Assembly: GCF_003590645.1 (NCBI RefSeq)
Contig: NZ_CP031834.1
Coordinates: 2,046,501 to 2,110,500 of the forward strand
Length of the DNA: 64,000 nucleotides
Direction: 5' to 3'
Origin: Mesorhizobium sp. DCY119
GTDB lineage: Bacteria; Pseudomonadota; Alphaproteobacteria; Rhizobiales; Rhizobiaceae
The translations under genes and the position numbers were made by a program. Shown in pieces: positions 25,317 through 37,561 of the stretch. The number at the start of each line of letters is the position of its first letter. Position 1 is the first letter of the stretch. The notes under the pieces were generated by a model. It had not been told where the DNA came from and did not search any database. It saw only the letters and a program-made list of their open reading frames with translations.

Positions 25317-26323
25317 TGACGAGCGATGGCGAAGACGATCATGCCGTTGGCGGATCGGCTCCCCACATTCCGGTTCTGCTCGATGAAGTGATCTCGGCAT
25401 TGGCGCTTGAGACAGGCGACAGGATCGTTGACGGCACTTTTGGCGCAGGCGGTTATACGAAAGCAATTCTGGCGCAGGGCGCGAATGTCGTTGCCGTGGA
25501 TCGCGATCCCGATGCGATTTCTGCCGGGCGCGAACTCGAGGCGCAATCGGGCGGCCGTCTGCAACTGGTGCACGGGCCGTTCTCGCAGCTCGACGATTAT
25601 GCACACGATGTCGATGGCGTCGTGCTCGATATCGGCGTTTCCTCGATGCAGCTCGACCAGGCCGAGCGCGGCTTTTCCTTCCGCTTCGACGGCCCGCTCG
25701 ACATGCGCATGGCGCAGGAAGGCCTCAGCGCTGCCGATGTCGTCAATCGCTTCAAGTCGGGCGATCTCGCCCGTATCTTCGGCTTTCTCGGTGAGGAGCG
25801 TCACGCCGGGCGCATCGCACGCATGATCGAGAAGCGCCGTGCAGTGCGCTTCTTCGAGCGCACGCGCGATCTGGCCGAGGCGATTGCCGATCACGTCGGG
25901 CGCAATCCCAAGGACAAGATCCATCCGGCGACGCGCGTCTTCCAGGCGCTGCGCATCTACGTCAATGACGAGCTTGGCGAACTGGCGCGCGCGCTGTTTG
26001 CCGCCGAGCGAGCATTGAAGCCCGGCGGACGACTGGTCGTGGTGACCTTCCATTCGCTCGAGGATCGCATCGTCAAGCGCTTCATCGTCAATCGTTCCGG
26101 CAGTGCTGCCGGCTCGCGCTACATGCCTGAAACGCAGGTCCAGGCTGCAACCTTCGAAAAATCGGGCGGCGCAGTCGGACCTTCCGAGGCCGAGACCGAA
26201 GCAAATCCGCGCGCGCGTTCTGCCAAGCTGCGCGCCGCGATCCGCACGGAAGCGCCGTCGCGTTCCGACGACCTGTCGATCTTCGGCCTACCCAAACTCC
26301 CTGAAATCCGGTCCGAAAGGTAA
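25313..26323 (+). CDS. rsmH: 16S rRNA (cytosine-1402-N4)-methyltransferase
   Basis: RsmH (MraW) methylates N4 of C1402 in the decoding centre of 16S rRNA using SAM. The 336-residue protein has [13 protein letters not shown], the SAM loop [41 protein letters not shown] and [13 protein letters not shown], all invariant family blocks. Two adjacent ATG codons (25313 and 25316) are possible starts inside the mraZ stop region; GGAGG precedes both. The frame stays open far upstream across mraZ, which is a shadow. Confidence 0.95.
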   Translation: MMTSDGEDDHAVGGSAPHIPVLLDEVISALALETGDRIVDGTFGAGGYTKAILAQGANVVAVDRDPDAISAGRELEAQSGGRLQLVHGPFSQLDDYAHDVDGVVLDIGVSSMQLDQAERGFSFRFDGPLDMRMAQEGLSAADVVNRFKSGDLARIFGFLGEERHAGRIARMIEKRRAVRFFERTRDLAEAIADHVGRNPKDKIHPATRVFQALRIYVNDELGELARALFAAERALKPGGRLVVVTFHSLEDRIVKRFIVNRSGSAAGSRYMPETQVQAATFEKSGGAVGPSEAETEANPRARSAKLRAAIRTEAPSRSDDLSIFGLPKLPEIRSER

Positions 26324-26330
26324 GAAACAA

Positions 26331-26705
26331 ATGTTCCGCACAAGCGACATCGTTCTCATCGCGGTCATGGTTTCGGCGGCTGCCTTCACCTACAAGACCA
26401 AGCATGATGCGGAAAGCCAGCTCGACGCCGCGCGCAAGATCGAGCAGCAGATACGTTTCGAGGAAGACTCCATCGATCTGCTGAAAGCCGACTGGAGCCT
26501 GCTGACCCAGCCCGCGCGCCTGCAGAAACTGTCGGAGCTTTACGAGTCCCAGCTTCAGCTGCAGCCGGTGGAGGCGCGCCAGGTCGTAACTCTCGACGAT
26601 CTGCCGGCGCGTCCCGTCGACATACCGGATTTCTCGACGCAGCGGCTCGGTGGCATGGCCGATAGCGGAACCGACAAGATCGTGACGGGGGCGGTGACTC
26701 AATGA
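26331..26705 (+). CDS. ftsL: Cell division protein FtsL
   Basis: A 124-residue bitopic protein of the divisome: short cytoplasmic tail, one membrane helix (residues about 6-20, IVLIAVMVSAAAFTY) and a periplasmic coiled coil (about 25-75, ESQLDAARKIEQQIRFEED) that pairs with FtsB-like partners and activates FtsWI. Sequence is poorly conserved in the family, so the call rests on position between rsmH and ftsI, length and topology. It starts 7 bases after rsmH and overlaps ftsI by 4 bases. Confidence 0.88.
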   Translation: MFRTSDIVLIAVMVSAAAFTYKTKHDAESQLDAARKIEQQIRFEEDSIDLLKADWSLLTQPARLQKLSELYESQLQLQPVEARQVVTLDDLPARPVDIPDFSTQRLGGMADSGTDKIVTGAVTQ

Positions 26706-28420
26706 TGAAGTTTTGGCGCAAGCGCATCTCGAAGGCTGAATCCTCAACGGCGTCGATCATCGTCGAGGGCGCGCGCAAGGCGACAGGCGGACGGTCGAAA
26801 AACCGCGTGGTCATGACCATGGCGGTGTTCCTGGGCATTTACGCGACCATCGCGGGGCGTCTCGTCTATCTCGGCTTCCAGGACCCCGAAGCTTCGGGTG
26901 GCCCCGTCTCGCGGGTCACCGCGTCGCGTCCCGACATTGTCGACCGCAACGGCGAGGTGCTGGCCACGGACATCAAGACGGCTTCGCTGTTTGCCGAACC
27001 GCGCCGCATCGTCGATGCCGACGAGGTCATCGAGAAGCTCCAGACCGTGTTGCCCGACATCGAAGTCGAGCAGACCTACAACAAGCTGAAGAGCGGTACC
27101 GGTTTCGTCTGGCTGAAGCGCCAGCTTTCGCCGAAGCAGCAGAACGACATCATGCAGCTCGGCCTGCCGGGCATCGGCTTCCGTACCGAGAAGCGGCGCT
27201 TCTATCCGGGCGGCCCGACGGCTTCGCACATTCTTGGCCTGACCAATATCGACAATCAGGGCATCGCCGGAATGGAGAAGTATATCGACGATCAGGGCCT
27301 TGCCGATTTGCAGGCCTCGGGTCTGGCAACAGCGAAAGACCTGAAGCCGGTGCGGCTTTCGATCGATCTTCGTGTGCAGCATATCGTGCGCGACGAGGTC
27401 TCCCGCGCCATGGAAAAATTTCACGCCATTGCGGCGGGTGCGGTCGTGCTCAACGCCAAGACCGGCGAAGTTCTGGCCATGGCCTCAGTGCCGGACTTCG
27501 ACCCGAACAATCCCTACAACGCGCTCGACAAGGATCACCTGAACCGCATGTCGGCAGGCACCTACGAGATGGGCTCGACCATCAAGAGCTTCACCACCGC
27601 GATGGCGCTGGATTCGGGCAAGGTGACGCTCAACAGCACCTTCGACGCGCGTCGGCCGATCACCATCGGCCGCCAGACGATCCGCGACTTCCACGGCAAG
27701 GGCCGCATTCTGACCGTGCCGGAAGTGTTCATCTATTCGTCCAACATCGGCTCGGCGCGCGAGGCTGACGTGGTCGGCATCGAGGGACACCGTGAGTTCC
27801 TGAAGCGCATTGGCCTTCTCGACCGCATGAAAACCGAACTTCCGGAAGTGGCGCGCCCGTCCGAGCCGAAAGTCTGGAAGAAGGTGCATTCGATCACCAT
27901 CGCCTTCGGCCACGGCATGTCGACGACACCGCTGCAGACGGCTGTCGGTGCGGCGGCGCTGATGAACGGCGGCCTGCTGTTCGAGCCGACATTCCTGCCG
28001 CGCACGCAGGCGCAGGCCGACGCTGTGGCCACGCGCGTGATAAAGGAAAAGACCGGCGAGGATATGCGCTACCTCTACCGTTTGAACGCGACCGCGCCCG
28101 GCGGCTCCGGCAAGCGCGCTGCAGTTCCCGGCTATCGCGTCGGCGGCAAGACCGGCACCGCCGAAAAAGTCGTGAACGGCCGTTACTCCTCGACTGTCCG
28201 GTTCAACGCCTTCGTCGCGGCCTTCCCGATGGAAGACCCGCAATACATCGTGCTCAGCATTATCGATGAGCCGAAGCCCGAAAAGCCCGGCGCGGGCGCC
28301 ACGGCCGGGTTCAATGCGGCACCTATTGTGTCGAATATCATCAGGCGTTCTGCTTCCTTTCTTGGCGTACAGCCAGATTTCGGCCATGAAACTGAAGCTA
28401 AGCTGGTTTCGTACCAATGA
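26702..28420 (+). CDS. ftsI: Peptidoglycan D,D-transpeptidase FtsI (PBP3)
   Basis: The septal transpeptidase that cross-links new peptidoglycan at division. 572 residues: cytoplasmic tail, membrane helix about 38-57, pedestal domain, then the penicillin-binding domain. The catalytic serine is in GSTIKSF (about residue 290), the second motif is SSN in [11 protein letters not shown], and the third is KTGTAEK. AGGVDxD-type pedestal sequence [16 protein letters not shown] is clear. The start overlaps ftsL by ATGA, and the end overlaps the first possible murE ATG. Confidence 0.95.
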   Translation: MMKFWRKRISKAESSTASIIVEGARKATGGRSKNRVVMTMAVFLGIYATIAGRLVYLGFQDPEASGGPVSRVTASRPDIVDRNGEVLATDIKTASLFAEPRRIVDADEVIEKLQTVLPDIEVEQTYNKLKSGTGFVWLKRQLSPKQQNDIMQLGLPGIGFRTEKRRFYPGGPTASHILGLTNIDNQGIAGMEKYIDDQGLADLQASGLATAKDLKPVRLSIDLRVQHIVRDEVSRAMEKFHAIAAGAVVLNAKTGEVLAMASVPDFDPNNPYNALDKDHLNRMSAGTYEMGSTIKSFTTAMALDSGKVTLNSTFDARRPITIGRQTIRDFHGKGRILTVPEVFIYSSNIGSAREADVVGIEGHREFLKRIGLLDRMKTELPEVARPSEPKVWKKVHSITIAFGHGMSTTPLQTAVGAAALMNGGLLFEPTFLPRTQAQADAVATRVIKEKTGEDMRYLYRLNATAPGGSGKRAAVPGYRVGGKTGTAEKVVNGRYSSTVRFNAFVAAFPMEDPQYIVLSIIDEPKPEKPGAGATAGFNAAPIVSNIIRRSASFLGVQPDFGHETEAKLVSYQ

Positions 28421-28473
28421 TTCTCGAGGCGCGCCGGCAAAGCGCGCCATTTGTTTATGACGAACGGACTTCG

Positions 28474-29928
28474 ATGAAGCTGAAAGAACTTGCCGGTATC
28501 CTGCCTGTCGAAGGGACATTTCCAGGCGATCTGGAGACGGGCGGAGTTTCTTCGGACTCCCGCACGATACAGACTGGCGACATCTTCGTGGCCGTGGCCG
28601 GCACCAAGGCCGACGGCGCGGTTTATGCCGCTGACGCCGAAAAGCGTGGTGCGGCAGCGATCGTCGCCGCCAAGGGCGCGCAGTTGGGCTCGCCCTCTAT
28701 CCCGGTGCTGTCGGTGGACGATCCGAGGCGTGCGCTGGCGCTGCTTGCGGCTCGGCTATTCAGCGGTCAACCCGAAACCATGGTCGCCGTGACGGGCACG
28801 AGCGGCAAGACGTCCGTCGCAGCGTTCACGCGTCAGATTTGGGAGCGGGCGGGCTTCGCAGCAGCCAGCATCGGCACCACCGGCGTCGTCGCACCTGGCC
28901 GCAACGAATATGGTTCGCTGACCACGCCCGACCCGGTCGAACTCCATCGCCTGCTGTCGGAATTGGCCAAGGCCGGCGTGACCCATGCTTCGATGGAAGC
29001 TTCCAGCCATGGCCTCGACCAGCGCCGACTGGATGGCGTGAAGCTTGCCGCCGGCGGCTTCACCAATCTCGGCCGCGACCATATGGATTATCATCCGACG
29101 GTCGAGGAATATCACCAGGCAAAGCTTCGCCTGTTCGACACGTTGCTGCCGAAAGGCGCGCCGGCGGTGATCTTTGCCGACGATCCATGGTCGCAGCCGA
29201 CCGTCGCCGCCGCGAAGGCGGCAGGCCTCGAAGTGCTGACCGTCGGCCGCCACGGCGACTTCCTGCGCTTGAAGCGCGTCGAGCACGAGCGCTATCGCCA
29301 GCGCGCCGAGATCGAAGCCGGCGGCATTATTCATGAAATCGATCTGCCGCTGGCCGGCGATTTCCAGATCTACAACGCGCTGGTTGCTGCCGGTCTTGCC
29401 ATTGCTACGGGCACGGACGCCGCAAAGGCGCTTGGTGCGCTCGAAAAGCTGAAAGGCGCTCCCGGCAGGCTGGACCTCGTCGGTACCACCGTCGAAGGCG
29501 CGCCGATCTATGTCGATTACGCCCACAAGCCAGACGCGCTGGAGAATGTGCTGGCTTCTGTCCGTCCCTTCACGACCGGCCGTGTCGTCGTGGTGTTCGG
29601 CTGCGGCGGCGATCGTGATCGCGGCAAGCGTCCGATCATGGGCGAGATCGCGACACGTCTCGCCGATGTCACCATCGTCACCGACGACAATCCGCGCTCG
29701 GAAGTACCCGAGACGATCCGCGCCGCCATTCTGGCCGCCGCACCCAATGCCATCGAGATCGGAGACCGCCGCGCCGCCATTCGCGAGGCGATATCGATGC
29801 TTCACGCCGGCGATACGTTGATCGTCGCGGGCAAGGGCCACGAGGAAGGCCAGACCATCGGTTCCGAAACCTTCCCGTTCTCGGATCATGAAGAAGTGCG
29901 GCAGGCTCTTAGGGAGCATGCGGCATGA
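28474..29928 (+). CDS. murE: UDP-MurNAc-L-Ala-D-Glu:meso-diaminopimelate ligase
   Basis: MurE adds meso-diaminopimelate to the peptidoglycan precursor with ATP. Motifs: [17 protein letters not shown] (UDP-binding domain), Walker-type [30 protein letters not shown], and the DAP-recognition DDNPRSE with [10 protein letters not shown]. The start at 28474 (MKLKELAG) gives 484 residues and matches the family. An ATG at 28417 overlapping the ftsI stop would add 19 residues of non-family sequence; coupling makes it possible. The end overlaps murF by 4 bases. Confidence 0.95.
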   Translation: MKLKELAGILPVEGTFPGDLETGGVSSDSRTIQTGDIFVAVAGTKADGAVYAADAEKRGAAAIVAAKGAQLGSPSIPVLSVDDPRRALALLAARLFSGQPETMVAVTGTSGKTSVAAFTRQIWERAGFAAASIGTTGVVAPGRNEYGSLTTPDPVELHRLLSELAKAGVTHASMEASSHGLDQRRLDGVKLAAGGFTNLGRDHMDYHPTVEEYHQAKLRLFDTLLPKGAPAVIFADDPWSQPTVAAAKAAGLEVLTVGRHGDFLRLKRVEHERYRQRAEIEAGGIIHEIDLPLAGDFQIYNALVAAGLAIATGTDAAKALGALEKLKGAPGRLDLVGTTVEGAPIYVDYAHKPDALENVLASVRPFTTGRVVVVFGCGGDRDRGKRPIMGEIATRLADVTIVTDDNPRSEVPETIRAAILAAAPNAIEIGDRRAAIREAISMLHAGDTLIVAGKGHEEGQTIGSETFPFSDHEEVRQALREHAA

Positions 29929-31358
29929 GCTTGCTCTGGACCTCCGATGCGCTGATTGCGGCAATGGACGGTCGCCCGCTCGGGCATATGCCTGATGGCA
30001 TAACCGGCATTTCCATCGACAGCCGCAGCCTGAAGCCGGGAGAGGCGTTTTTCGCCATCAAGGGCGAGGCCATGGACGGCCACGATTTCGCAACCGCCGC
30101 AGTCAAGGCTGGTGCGGGTCTGCTGGTCGTGGCCGAAGGCAAGCTGCCGGCGCTCGGGCGACTGACCGCGCCGATGATCGTCGTGCCGGACGTGCTGGTA
30201 GCACTCGAAAAGGCCGGCATCGCAGCACGCGCCCGTGCACAGGGCAAAATCATCGCCGTGACCGGTTCGGTCGGCAAGACCAGCACCAAGGAAGCGCTGC
30301 GTCACGCGCTTTCGGCTGTGGGCAAGGTGCATGCCTCGGCCGCGTCCTTCAACAATCACTGGGGCGTGCCGCTGACGCTCGCCCGCATGCCGGAAGATTG
30401 CGATTACGCCATCTTTGAGATCGGCATGAACCACGAGAATGAAATCCGCCCGCTGGTGAAGATGGTGAGGCCGCATATCGCGATCATCACCGCCATCGCG
30501 GCGGCGCATCTCGGGCATTTCAAGAGCCTCGACGATATCGCCAAGGCCAAGGCTGAGATTTTCGAGGGTATCGAGCCGCATGGCACGGCGCTCATCAACC
30601 GTGACGATGCTCGCTTCAAGCTGCTGGAAAAGCTGGCGCATGCGGCCGGCGTCGAAAATGTCGTCGGTTTCGGAGAGCATGTGCGGGCGCAGGTGAAACT
30701 CACCAATTTTGTGCTTCACGCCGATCATTCGATCATGACGGCGAAGGTGCTAGGCAAGGAAGTTGCCGCCAAGATCGGCGCCCCGGGCCGTCACATCGTC
30801 CAGAACGTTCTGGCGGTTCTCGGTGCTGCGCATCTTGCCGGCGCAGACGTGACCAAGGTGGCTTTGGCGCTCGAAGATCTGGTGCCGGAGCGCGGTCGCG
30901 GGCAACGCCATGTGCTGCGTCACCGCGAGGGGCCGTTCACGCTGATCGATGAGAGCTACAACGCCAATCCGGCATCCATGAAGGCGGCGATGGCGCTTCT
31001 GGAGGCGACGCCGGTTTCGGGAGAGGGGCGGCGTGTCGCTGTGCTTGGCGATATGCTGGAGCTTGGCCAGCATTCGGCGAAGCTGCACGCAGCGCTGGCC
31101 GAGCTTGTCACCGAAGGCAAGACCAATCGCGTCTTTCTCGCCGGGCCGGAGATCAAGGCTCTGGCGGAGGTTCTGCCGAGCGATTTTCATACTGAGTACC
31201 GGGCAAGCGCGCAGGACCTCAAGTCGGTCCTGATCAAGGCGATCCGTCCGGGCGACGTCATCATGATCAAGTCATCGAAGGGCATCGGTTTTTCGAAACT
31301 TGTCGATGCGCTTCTCGAAAAGTTCCCGGCGCAGGCCGGAAGCACTGCAAACAGCTGA
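29925..31358 (+). CDS. murF: UDP-MurNAc-tripeptide:D-Ala-D-Ala ligase
   Basis: MurF attaches D-Ala-D-Ala to complete the UDP-MurNAc pentapeptide. 477 residues with [19 protein letters not shown], the ATP loop [37 protein letters not shown] and [16 protein letters not shown], all typical. Starts inside the murE stop (ATGA) and ends 24 bases before mraY. Confidence 0.95.
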   Translation: MSLLWTSDALIAAMDGRPLGHMPDGITGISIDSRSLKPGEAFFAIKGEAMDGHDFATAAVKAGAGLLVVAEGKLPALGRLTAPMIVVPDVLVALEKAGIAARARAQGKIIAVTGSVGKTSTKEALRHALSAVGKVHASAASFNNHWGVPLTLARMPEDCDYAIFEIGMNHENEIRPLVKMVRPHIAIITAIAAAHLGHFKSLDDIAKAKAEIFEGIEPHGTALINRDDARFKLLEKLAHAAGVENVVGFGEHVRAQVKLTNFVLHADHSIMTAKVLGKEVAAKIGAPGRHIVQNVLAVLGAAHLAGADVTKVALALEDLVPERGRGQRHVLRHREGPFTLIDESYNANPASMKAAMALLEATPVSGEGRRVAVLGDMLELGQHSAKLHAALAELVTEGKTNRVFLAGPEIKALAEVLPSDFHTEYRASAQDLKSVLIKAIRPGDVIMIKSSKGIGFSKLVDALLEKFPAQAGSTANS

Positions 31359-31382
31359 TCGCGGTCCGGGGAAAGGCCTTAG

Positions 31383-32465
31383 ATGCTTACTTTACTGGTT
31401 GATTTTGCGGACCATTTTTCGGCCTTCAATGTCTTTCGCTACATCACGTTCCGCACCGGCGGAGCGCTGATCACCTCGGCGCTGATCGTCTTCATCTTCG
31501 GGCCGATGATCATCAACTCGCTGAGGGTCAGGCAGGGCAAGGGTCAGCCGATCCGCGCCGACGGGCCGCAAACCCATTTCAAGAAGGCCGGCACCCCGAC
31601 CATGGGTGGCCTGATGATCATCTCGGGCATCGTCGGTTCGTCGCTGCTATGGGCGAATATAACCAGCGCCTATGTCTGGATCGTCCTGCTTGTGACGCTT
31701 GGCTTCGGCGCGATCGGCTTCTACGACGACTATCTGAAGGTGACGAAACAGTCGCATCTCGGCTTTTCCGGCAAGGCGCGGCTGGCGATCGAATTCGTCA
31801 TCGCGGCAATCGCCGGCTGGGCGATCATGCATGCGGGGCAGGAGCCCTTCTCGTCCTCGCTGACATTCCCCTTCATCAAGGATTTCCTGATCAATCTCGG
31901 CTGGTTCTTCATACCTTTCGCCTGCATCGTGATCGTCGGAGCAGGCAACGCGGTCAACCTCACCGACGGGCTGGACGGGCTTGCCATCGTGCCGATCATG
32001 ATCGCGGCCGCGTCCTTCGGCGTCATCGCCTACCTCTCGGGTAACGCGGTATTCGCTGAATATCTGCAGATCCATTTCGTGCCCGGCACCGGCGAACTCG
32101 CGGTGATCCTCGGCGCAGTCATCGGCGCCGGTCTCGGCTTTCTCTGGTTCAATGCACCGCCGGCCGCCATTTTCATGGGTGACACCGGCTCGCTGGCAAT
32201 GGGCGGCCTTATCGGCACCATCGCCGTGGCGACGAAGCACGAGATCGTGCTGGCCATTATCGGCGGCCTGTTCGTCATGGAAGCCCTGTCGGTCATCATC
32301 CAGGTCGGCTTCTTCAAGGCGACCGGCAAGCGCGTGTTTCTGATGGCGCCAATCCACCATCATTTCGAAAAGCTCGGCTGGACCGAGAGCCAGGTCGTGA
32401 TCCGCTTCTGGATCATCGCCGTCATTCTTGCGCTGGTCGGCTTGTCGACCCTAAAGTTGCGGTAG
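31383..32465 (+). CDS. mraY: Phospho-MurNAc-pentapeptide translocase
   Basis: MraY transfers phospho-MurNAc-pentapeptide to undecaprenyl phosphate, making lipid I at the inner face of the membrane. 360 residues with ten predicted helices. Key blocks are [13 protein letters not shown], the aspartates in [21 protein letters not shown] (third catalytic Asp) and the cytoplasmic loop [11 protein letters not shown]. All catalytic residues are present. Confidence 0.96.
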   Translation: MLTLLVDFADHFSAFNVFRYITFRTGGALITSALIVFIFGPMIINSLRVRQGKGQPIRADGPQTHFKKAGTPTMGGLMIISGIVGSSLLWANITSAYVWIVLLVTLGFGAIGFYDDYLKVTKQSHLGFSGKARLAIEFVIAAIAGWAIMHAGQEPFSSSLTFPFIKDFLINLGWFFIPFACIVIVGAGNAVNLTDGLDGLAIVPIMIAAASFGVIAYLSGNAVFAEYLQIHFVPGTGELAVILGAVIGAGLGFLWFNAPPAAIFMGDTGSLAMGGLIGTIAVATKHEIVLAIIGGLFVMEALSVIIQVGFFKATGKRVFLMAPIHHHFEKLGWTESQVVIRFWIIAVILALVGLSTLKLR

Positions 32466-32474
32466 GGGATTTAG

Positions 32475-33875
32475 ATGATTCCAGCGCGCTCGTTCGGCGG
32501 CAGGCGTGTAGCGCTCTTCGGGCTTGGCGGCTCGGGGATAGCGACGGCGCATGCGCTCATCGAAGGCGGCGCCAGCGTGTCGGCGTGGGACGATAATCCC
32601 GAAAGCGTGCTCAAGGCCAAGGCGGCGGGAATCGAGACGAAGGATCTGCGCCAGGCAGACTGGTCGCATTTTTCCTCGTTCGTCCTGTCTCCCGGCGTGC
32701 CGCTGACACATCCGAAGCCGCACTGGACGGTGGAGCTGGCGCGGGGTGCAGGTGTCGAGGTCATCGGCGACATCGAATTGTTTGCGCGCGAGCGCATTGC
32801 GCGGGCGCCGGCGTCTCCCTTCATTGCGATCACCGGCACCAACGGGAAATCGACGACCACGGCACTGACCGCCCATATCATCCAGGCGTCCGGCCGTGAT
32901 ACGCAGATGGGCGGCAATATCGGCCGCGCCGTCATGACACTCGATCCGCCGAAGAACGATCGCCATTACGTGGTCGAATGCTCTTCCTATCAGATCGATC
33001 TTGCGCCTTCGATCAACCCCACGGCGGGCATCCTGCTCAACCTGACGCCTGACCATCTCGATCGTCACGGCACGATGCAGCACTACGCGTCGATCAAGGA
33101 GCGGCTGGTTGCGGGCAGCGAGACCGCAATCATCGGCATCGATGATATCTACTGCGCCCAGATCGCCGACCGCCTCGAAAAGGCGGGCAAGGATGTCGTG
33201 CGCATTTCCAAGCGATTGCCGCTGACCGACGGTTATTTCGCCGATGGCACCAATCTGATGGAAGCAAAGCACGGTCGCTTCAGCCGCATTGCTTTCCTTG
33301 AAGGCATCGGCTCGCTGCGCGGGCAGCACAATGCGCAGAACGCGCTTGCTGCAGTCGTCGCCTGCATGAAAGTAGGCCTCGATCTTGGCGAGATACAGTC
33401 CGGCCTCGAAAGCTTTCCGGGCCTCGCCCACCGCATGGAGCAGGTGGCCCGCCGCGACCATGTGCTGTTCATCAACGATTCCAAGGCGACCAACGCGGAT
33501 GCGGCAGCACCTGCTCTCTCGAGCTTCCCGCGCATCTACTGGATCGCCGGCGGATTGCAGAAGGAAGGCGGCATCGAGCCATTGCGCGGGTTCTTTTCGC
33601 GCATCGCCAAGGCCTATCTGATCGGCGAGGCGGCACCAGCCTTCTCGGCGACGCTGGGCGAGGCCGTGCCCTACGAGATTTCCGGCACGCTCGCTGCGGC
33701 CGTCGAGCATGCGGCGCGCGACGCCGCCCTCGACGATGCCAGCGAGGCGGTCGTCCTGTTGTCGCCGGCCTGTGCGAGTTTCGACCAGTTCAAGAATTTC
33801 GAAATACGCGGCGCAGCCTTCAAGGAGGCTGTCGGCGCGCTTGAGAGAATAAAGCCCATTGGAGGGACACGCTGA
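32475..33875 (+). CDS. murD: UDP-MurNAc-L-alanine:D-glutamate ligase
   Basis: MurD adds D-glutamate to UDP-MurNAc-L-Ala. 466 residues. Seen: [14 protein letters not shown] (UDP-binding Rossmann), ATP loop [42 protein letters not shown] and [16 protein letters not shown] precedes the start. It shares one base with the ftsW start (TGATG). Confidence 0.95.
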   Translation: MIPARSFGGRRVALFGLGGSGIATAHALIEGGASVSAWDDNPESVLKAKAAGIETKDLRQADWSHFSSFVLSPGVPLTHPKPHWTVELARGAGVEVIGDIELFARERIARAPASPFIAITGTNGKSTTTALTAHIIQASGRDTQMGGNIGRAVMTLDPPKNDRHYVVECSSYQIDLAPSINPTAGILLNLTPDHLDRHGTMQHYASIKERLVAGSETAIIGIDDIYCAQIADRLEKAGKDVVRISKRLPLTDGYFADGTNLMEAKHGRFSRIAFLEGIGSLRGQHNAQNALAAVVACMKVGLDLGEIQSGLESFPGLAHRMEQVARRDHVLFINDSKATNADAAAPALSSFPRIYWIAGGLQKEGGIEPLRGFFSRIAKAYLIGEAAPAFSATLGEAVPYEISGTLAAAVEHAARDAALDDASEAVVLLSPACASFDQFKNFEIRGAAFKEAVGALERIKPIGGTR

Positions 33876-35029
33876 TGGCAAGCCGTCTGGACAAAAGCCC
33901 GGTCGCAATCTGGTGGCGAACGATCGATCGCTGGTTTCTCGCTGCCTTCCTGTCCTTGATGGGCCTCGGGATCATCCTGTCATTCGCGGCTAGTCCGGCG
34001 GTGGCCGAGCGCATCGGGCTCGGCAGTTTCCACTTCGCCACAAGGCAGATTTTCTTCACCATCCCGGCACTGGCGGTGATGCTTGCAGTGTCCTTCCTGG
34101 AAGCGCGGGAGGTGCGGCGCATGGCGCTCATCATGCTGTGCGTCTCACTGGTGCTGATGGTGGCGGTCCTCTACATCGGCGTCGAGGTCAAGGGCGCGCG
34201 GCGCTGGGTGTCATTCGCCGGCGTCTCGATCCAGCCTTCGGAGTTTCTGAAACCGGCTTTCGTCATCGTCTGCGCCTGGCTGTTCGCCGAGCATGCGCGC
34301 CAGCCCGACATTCCCGGCAATCTCTTTGCCATGATCCTGCTCGGCCTCGTCGTGGCCTTGCTGGTGGCGCAGCCTGACCTTGGCCAGACCATGCTGGCGC
34401 TCGGCACCTGGGGCGTGATGTTCTTCATGGCCGGCATGCCATGGCTGTGGATCGTCGTGCTCGGCGCGCTTGGCGCCGGCGGTGCGGTGGCGGCCTATAC
34501 GATATTCCCGCACGTCGCCGGCCGTATCGACCGCTTCGTGACGGGCGAGGGCGATACGTTCCAGGTCGACATGGGCCGCGAGGCTGTCATCAATGGCGGC
34601 TGGTTCGGCGTTGGACCGGGTGAGGGCACCGTCAAGCGGATCATCCCCGACAGCCACGCCGACTTCGTCTTTGCGGTCGCCGGCGAGGAATTCGGCATCG
34701 TGCTCTGCTTCGCCATCATGTTCCTGTTCGCCTTTATCGTGCTGCGCGGGCTGAACACGGCGCTGAAGGAGCAGGACGATTTCACCCGCTATGCCGTGGC
34801 CGGGCTGGTCGTCGTGTTCGGCTTCCAGTCGGTCATCAATATGGGCGTCAACCTGCAGCTCATGCCGGCCAAGGGCATGACCTTGCCTTTCATCTCCTAT
34901 GGCGGTTCCTCGCTGATCGCGATTGCCATCTCCATGGGCATGGTGCTGGCCCTGACGCGAAAGCGACCGGAAAAGCGCAAGCAGGTCGGCTTCTCGGGGC
35001 TCTCCCAGCACGCCATGCCGGCGGAATGA
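33875..35029 (+). CDS. ftsW: Septal peptidoglycan glycosyltransferase FtsW
   Basis: FtsW is the SEDS-family polymerase that works with FtsI to build septal peptidoglycan. 384 residues with about ten membrane helices. SEDS marks: [24 protein letters not shown], then the periplasmic loop with [28 protein letters not shown], and the end [16 protein letters not shown]. The catalytic Asp of the PDSHADF type is in place. Translation is coupled to murD. Confidence 0.95.
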   Translation: MASRLDKSPVAIWWRTIDRWFLAAFLSLMGLGIILSFAASPAVAERIGLGSFHFATRQIFFTIPALAVMLAVSFLEAREVRRMALIMLCVSLVLMVAVLYIGVEVKGARRWVSFAGVSIQPSEFLKPAFVIVCAWLFAEHARQPDIPGNLFAMILLGLVVALLVAQPDLGQTMLALGTWGVMFFMAGMPWLWIVVLGALGAGGAVAAYTIFPHVAGRIDRFVTGEGDTFQVDMGREAVINGGWFGVGPGEGTVKRIIPDSHADFVFAVAGEEFGIVLCFAIMFLFAFIVLRGLNTALKEQDDFTRYAVAGLVVVFGFQSVINMGVNLQLMPAKGMTLPFISYGGSSLIAIAISMGMVLALTRKRPEKRKQVGFSGLSQHAMPAE

Positions 35030-35030
35030 C

Positions 35031-36158
35031 ATGGCGAGGGGGACAATACTTCTTGCCGCCGGCGGTACCGGCGGCCATCTCTTTCCGGCTGAGGCCTTGT
35101 CGCATGAACTGAAGGCGCGGGGCTGGGATGTGCATCTTGCCACCGACGACCGTGCGGGACGCTATGCCGGCAATTTTCCGGCCAAGGCGGTTCATTCGAT
35201 CGCGTCGGCAACGATCGGTTCACGCAATCCGCTGAAGCTGCTCGCGTCGTTCTGGACGATCTGGCGCGGCTTCAGGCAGTCATCGGCGCTGATCCGAAGG
35301 CTGAAGCCGGAAGTCGTTATCGGCTTCGGCGGCTACCCGACATTGCCTCCGGTCTATGCCGCGACGCGTCGCCGTGTGAGGACGATAATCCACGAACAGA
35401 ACGCGGTGATGGGGCGCGCCAACCGCGCTCTGGCGGCAAATGTGACGGCAATCGCCGGCGGCTTCCTAGACGAGGCAGCGAGCAGTTTTGGCGACAAGAC
35501 CGTCATCACCGGCAACCCGGTCCGCCCGGCAGTGCTCGAGGCTGCCCGCACCGCCTATGCGGCTCCTGTTGAAGGCGAACCTTTCCGCCTGCTGGTATTC
35601 GGCGGCAGCCAGGGCGCGCTGTTCTTTTCCGATGCGGTCCCGCCGGCGATCGCTGCTCTCCCCGAAGCTTTGCGCAAGCGGCTGGTCATCACGCAACAGG
35701 CCCGCGCCGAGGATGTCGCTCGCGTCACCGCCGCTTATGCCGAACTCGGCATCGAGGCGAATGTGTTGCCGTTCTTCACCGACATGGCGGCGCGAATGGC
35801 GTCGTCACATCTGGTGATCGCCCGTTCCGGTGCTTCGACGGTTTCCGAAATCGCCGTCATCGGCCGCCCGTCCTTGCTGGTGCCGTTTCCCTACGCGCTC
35901 GACCACGATCAGGCCGCGAATGCTGCGACCCTGTCCGCATTGGGCGGGGCGGAGGTTCACCAGCAGGCGACGCTGACCACGGAAGTCCTCTCCGGCCTGA
36001 TCGCCGGGCTCATGACCGAACCTGACCGGCTCGTGGCGATGGCCTCGGCTGCAAAGTCAGCCGGCAAACCCGACGCGGTGCGGTTGCTTGCCGACCTCAC
36101 AGAGGCTATTGCGGCGAGGAAACCGATTGAAGACATAAAAGAAGGGATGCGGCCATGA
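35031..36158 (+). CDS. murG: UDP-GlcNAc:lipid I N-acetylglucosaminyltransferase
   Basis: MurG converts lipid I to lipid II at the inner membrane face. 375 residues of GT-B fold. The N-terminal glycine loop [44 protein letters not shown], the UDP-binding [11 protein letters not shown] and [20 protein letters not shown] are diagnostic. One base separates it from ftsW, and it overlaps murC by 4 bases. Confidence 0.96.
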   Translation: MARGTILLAAGGTGGHLFPAEALSHELKARGWDVHLATDDRAGRYAGNFPAKAVHSIASATIGSRNPLKLLASFWTIWRGFRQSSALIRRLKPEVVIGFGGYPTLPPVYAATRRRVRTIIHEQNAVMGRANRALAANVTAIAGGFLDEAASSFGDKTVITGNPVRPAVLEAARTAYAAPVEGEPFRLLVFGGSQGALFFSDAVPPAIAALPEALRKRLVITQQARAEDVARVTAAYAELGIEANVLPFFTDMAARMASSHLVIARSGASTVSEIAVIGRPSLLVPFPYALDHDQAANAATLSALGGAEVHQQATLTTEVLSGLIAGLMTEPDRLVAMASAAKSAGKPDAVRLLADLTEAIAARKPIEDIKEGMRP

Positions 36159-37561
36159 AGATGCGGCAGACGATCGGCCTTGTGCATTTCATCGGCATTG
36201 GCGGCATCGGCATGAGCGGTATTGCCGAAGTGCTGCACAATCTCGGCTACAAGGTGCAGGGCTCCGACCAGTCCGACAGTGCCAACGTCCAGCGGCTGCG
36301 CGACAAGGGCATCGAGTGCTTCGTCGGCCATCGCGCCGAAAACCTTGGCGATGCCGAAGTCGTCGTCGTTTCGACGGCAATCAAGAAAACCAATCCCGAA
36401 CTGATCGCGGCGCGCGAAAAGCTGCTGCCGATCGTTCGCCGCGCCGAGATGCTGGCCGAGCTTATGCGCTTCCGGCAGGCGGTCGCCATCGGTGGCACGC
36501 ATGGCAAGACGACGACGACCTCGATGGTCGCCACGCTGCTTGATGCCGGTGGCCTCGATCCGACGGTCATCAATGGCGGCATCATCAACGCCTATGGCAC
36601 CAATGCCCGCATGGGCGAGGGCGAGTGGATGGTGGTGGAAGCCGACGAGAGTGACGGCACCTTCCTGAAGCTGCCGGCAGACATTGCGGTCGTTACCAAT
36701 ATCGACCCGGAACATCTCGATCACTACGGGTCCTTCGACAAGGTGCGCGAGGCGTTTCGCCAGTTCGTGGAGAATGTGCCGTTCTATGGCTTCGGCGTGA
36801 TGTGCACCGACCATCCCGAGGTGCAGGCGCTGGTGTCGCGCATCGAAGATCGCCGCGTCATCACCTATGGCGAGAACACGCAGGCCGATGTTCGCTTCAC
36901 GCGCCATCGCATGGATGGTGCGGCCTCCCTGTTCGACGTGGTCATCCGCGACCGCAAGACCGCCGCGCAGACGATCATTTCCGACCTGCGCCTGCCGATG
37001 CCCGGCCGTCACAATGTTTCCAATGCCACCGCTGCCATCGCCGTCGCTCACGAGCTCGGCCTGACGCCTGAGGACATCAAGAAGGGCCTGTCGTCCTTCG
37101 GTGGCGTCAAGCGCCGCTTCACGCCAACAGGAAGCTGGAACGGCGTGCAGATATTCGACGATTACGGCCACCATCCGGTCGAGATCAAGGCCGTGCTGAG
37201 GGCGGCGCGGGATGCAACGAAAGGCCGTGTCATCGCGATTGCGCAGCCGCATCGCTTCACACGCCTGCACGACCTGTTTGACGATTTCTCCGCCTGCTTC
37301 AACGATGCCGACACGGTGATGGTTGCGCCGGTCTATGCGGCCGGCGAAGAACCGATCGAGGGTGCCAATTCCGAAGCGCTGGTTTCGCGTATCCGCGCCG
37401 GTGGCCATCGCGACGCGCGCCACATCGAAGGGCCGGCTGCCATCGCTCCCATCGTGCGTGAACTTGCCAAGCCGGGTGATTTCGTCATCTTTCTGGGTGC
37501 CGGCAACATCACGCAATGGGCCTATGCGTTGCCGAAGGAACTCGGCGGGGATACGGCATGA
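36155..37561 (+). CDS. murC: UDP-MurNAc:L-alanine ligase
   Basis: MurC adds the first amino acid, L-alanine, to UDP-MurNAc. 468 residues. Seen: [20 protein letters not shown] loop [51 protein letters not shown] and the C-terminal [18 protein letters not shown]. Coupled to both neighbours by ATGA overlaps. Confidence 0.96.
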   Translation: MKMRQTIGLVHFIGIGGIGMSGIAEVLHNLGYKVQGSDQSDSANVQRLRDKGIECFVGHRAENLGDAEVVVVSTAIKKTNPELIAAREKLLPIVRRAEMLAELMRFRQAVAIGGTHGKTTTTSMVATLLDAGGLDPTVINGGIINAYGTNARMGEGEWMVVEADESDGTFLKLPADIAVVTNIDPEHLDHYGSFDKVREAFRQFVENVPFYGFGVMCTDHPEVQALVSRIEDRRVITYGENTQADVRFTRHRMDGAASLFDVVIRDRKTAAQTIISDLRLPMPGRHNVSNATAAIAVAHELGLTPEDIKKGLSSFGGVKRRFTPTGSWNGVQIFDDYGHHPVEIKAVLRAARDATKGRVIAIAQPHRFTRLHDLFDDFSACFNDADTVMVAPVYAAGEEPIEGANSEALVSRIRAGGHRDARHIEGPAAIAPIVRELAKPGDFVIFLGAGNITQWAYALPKELGGDTA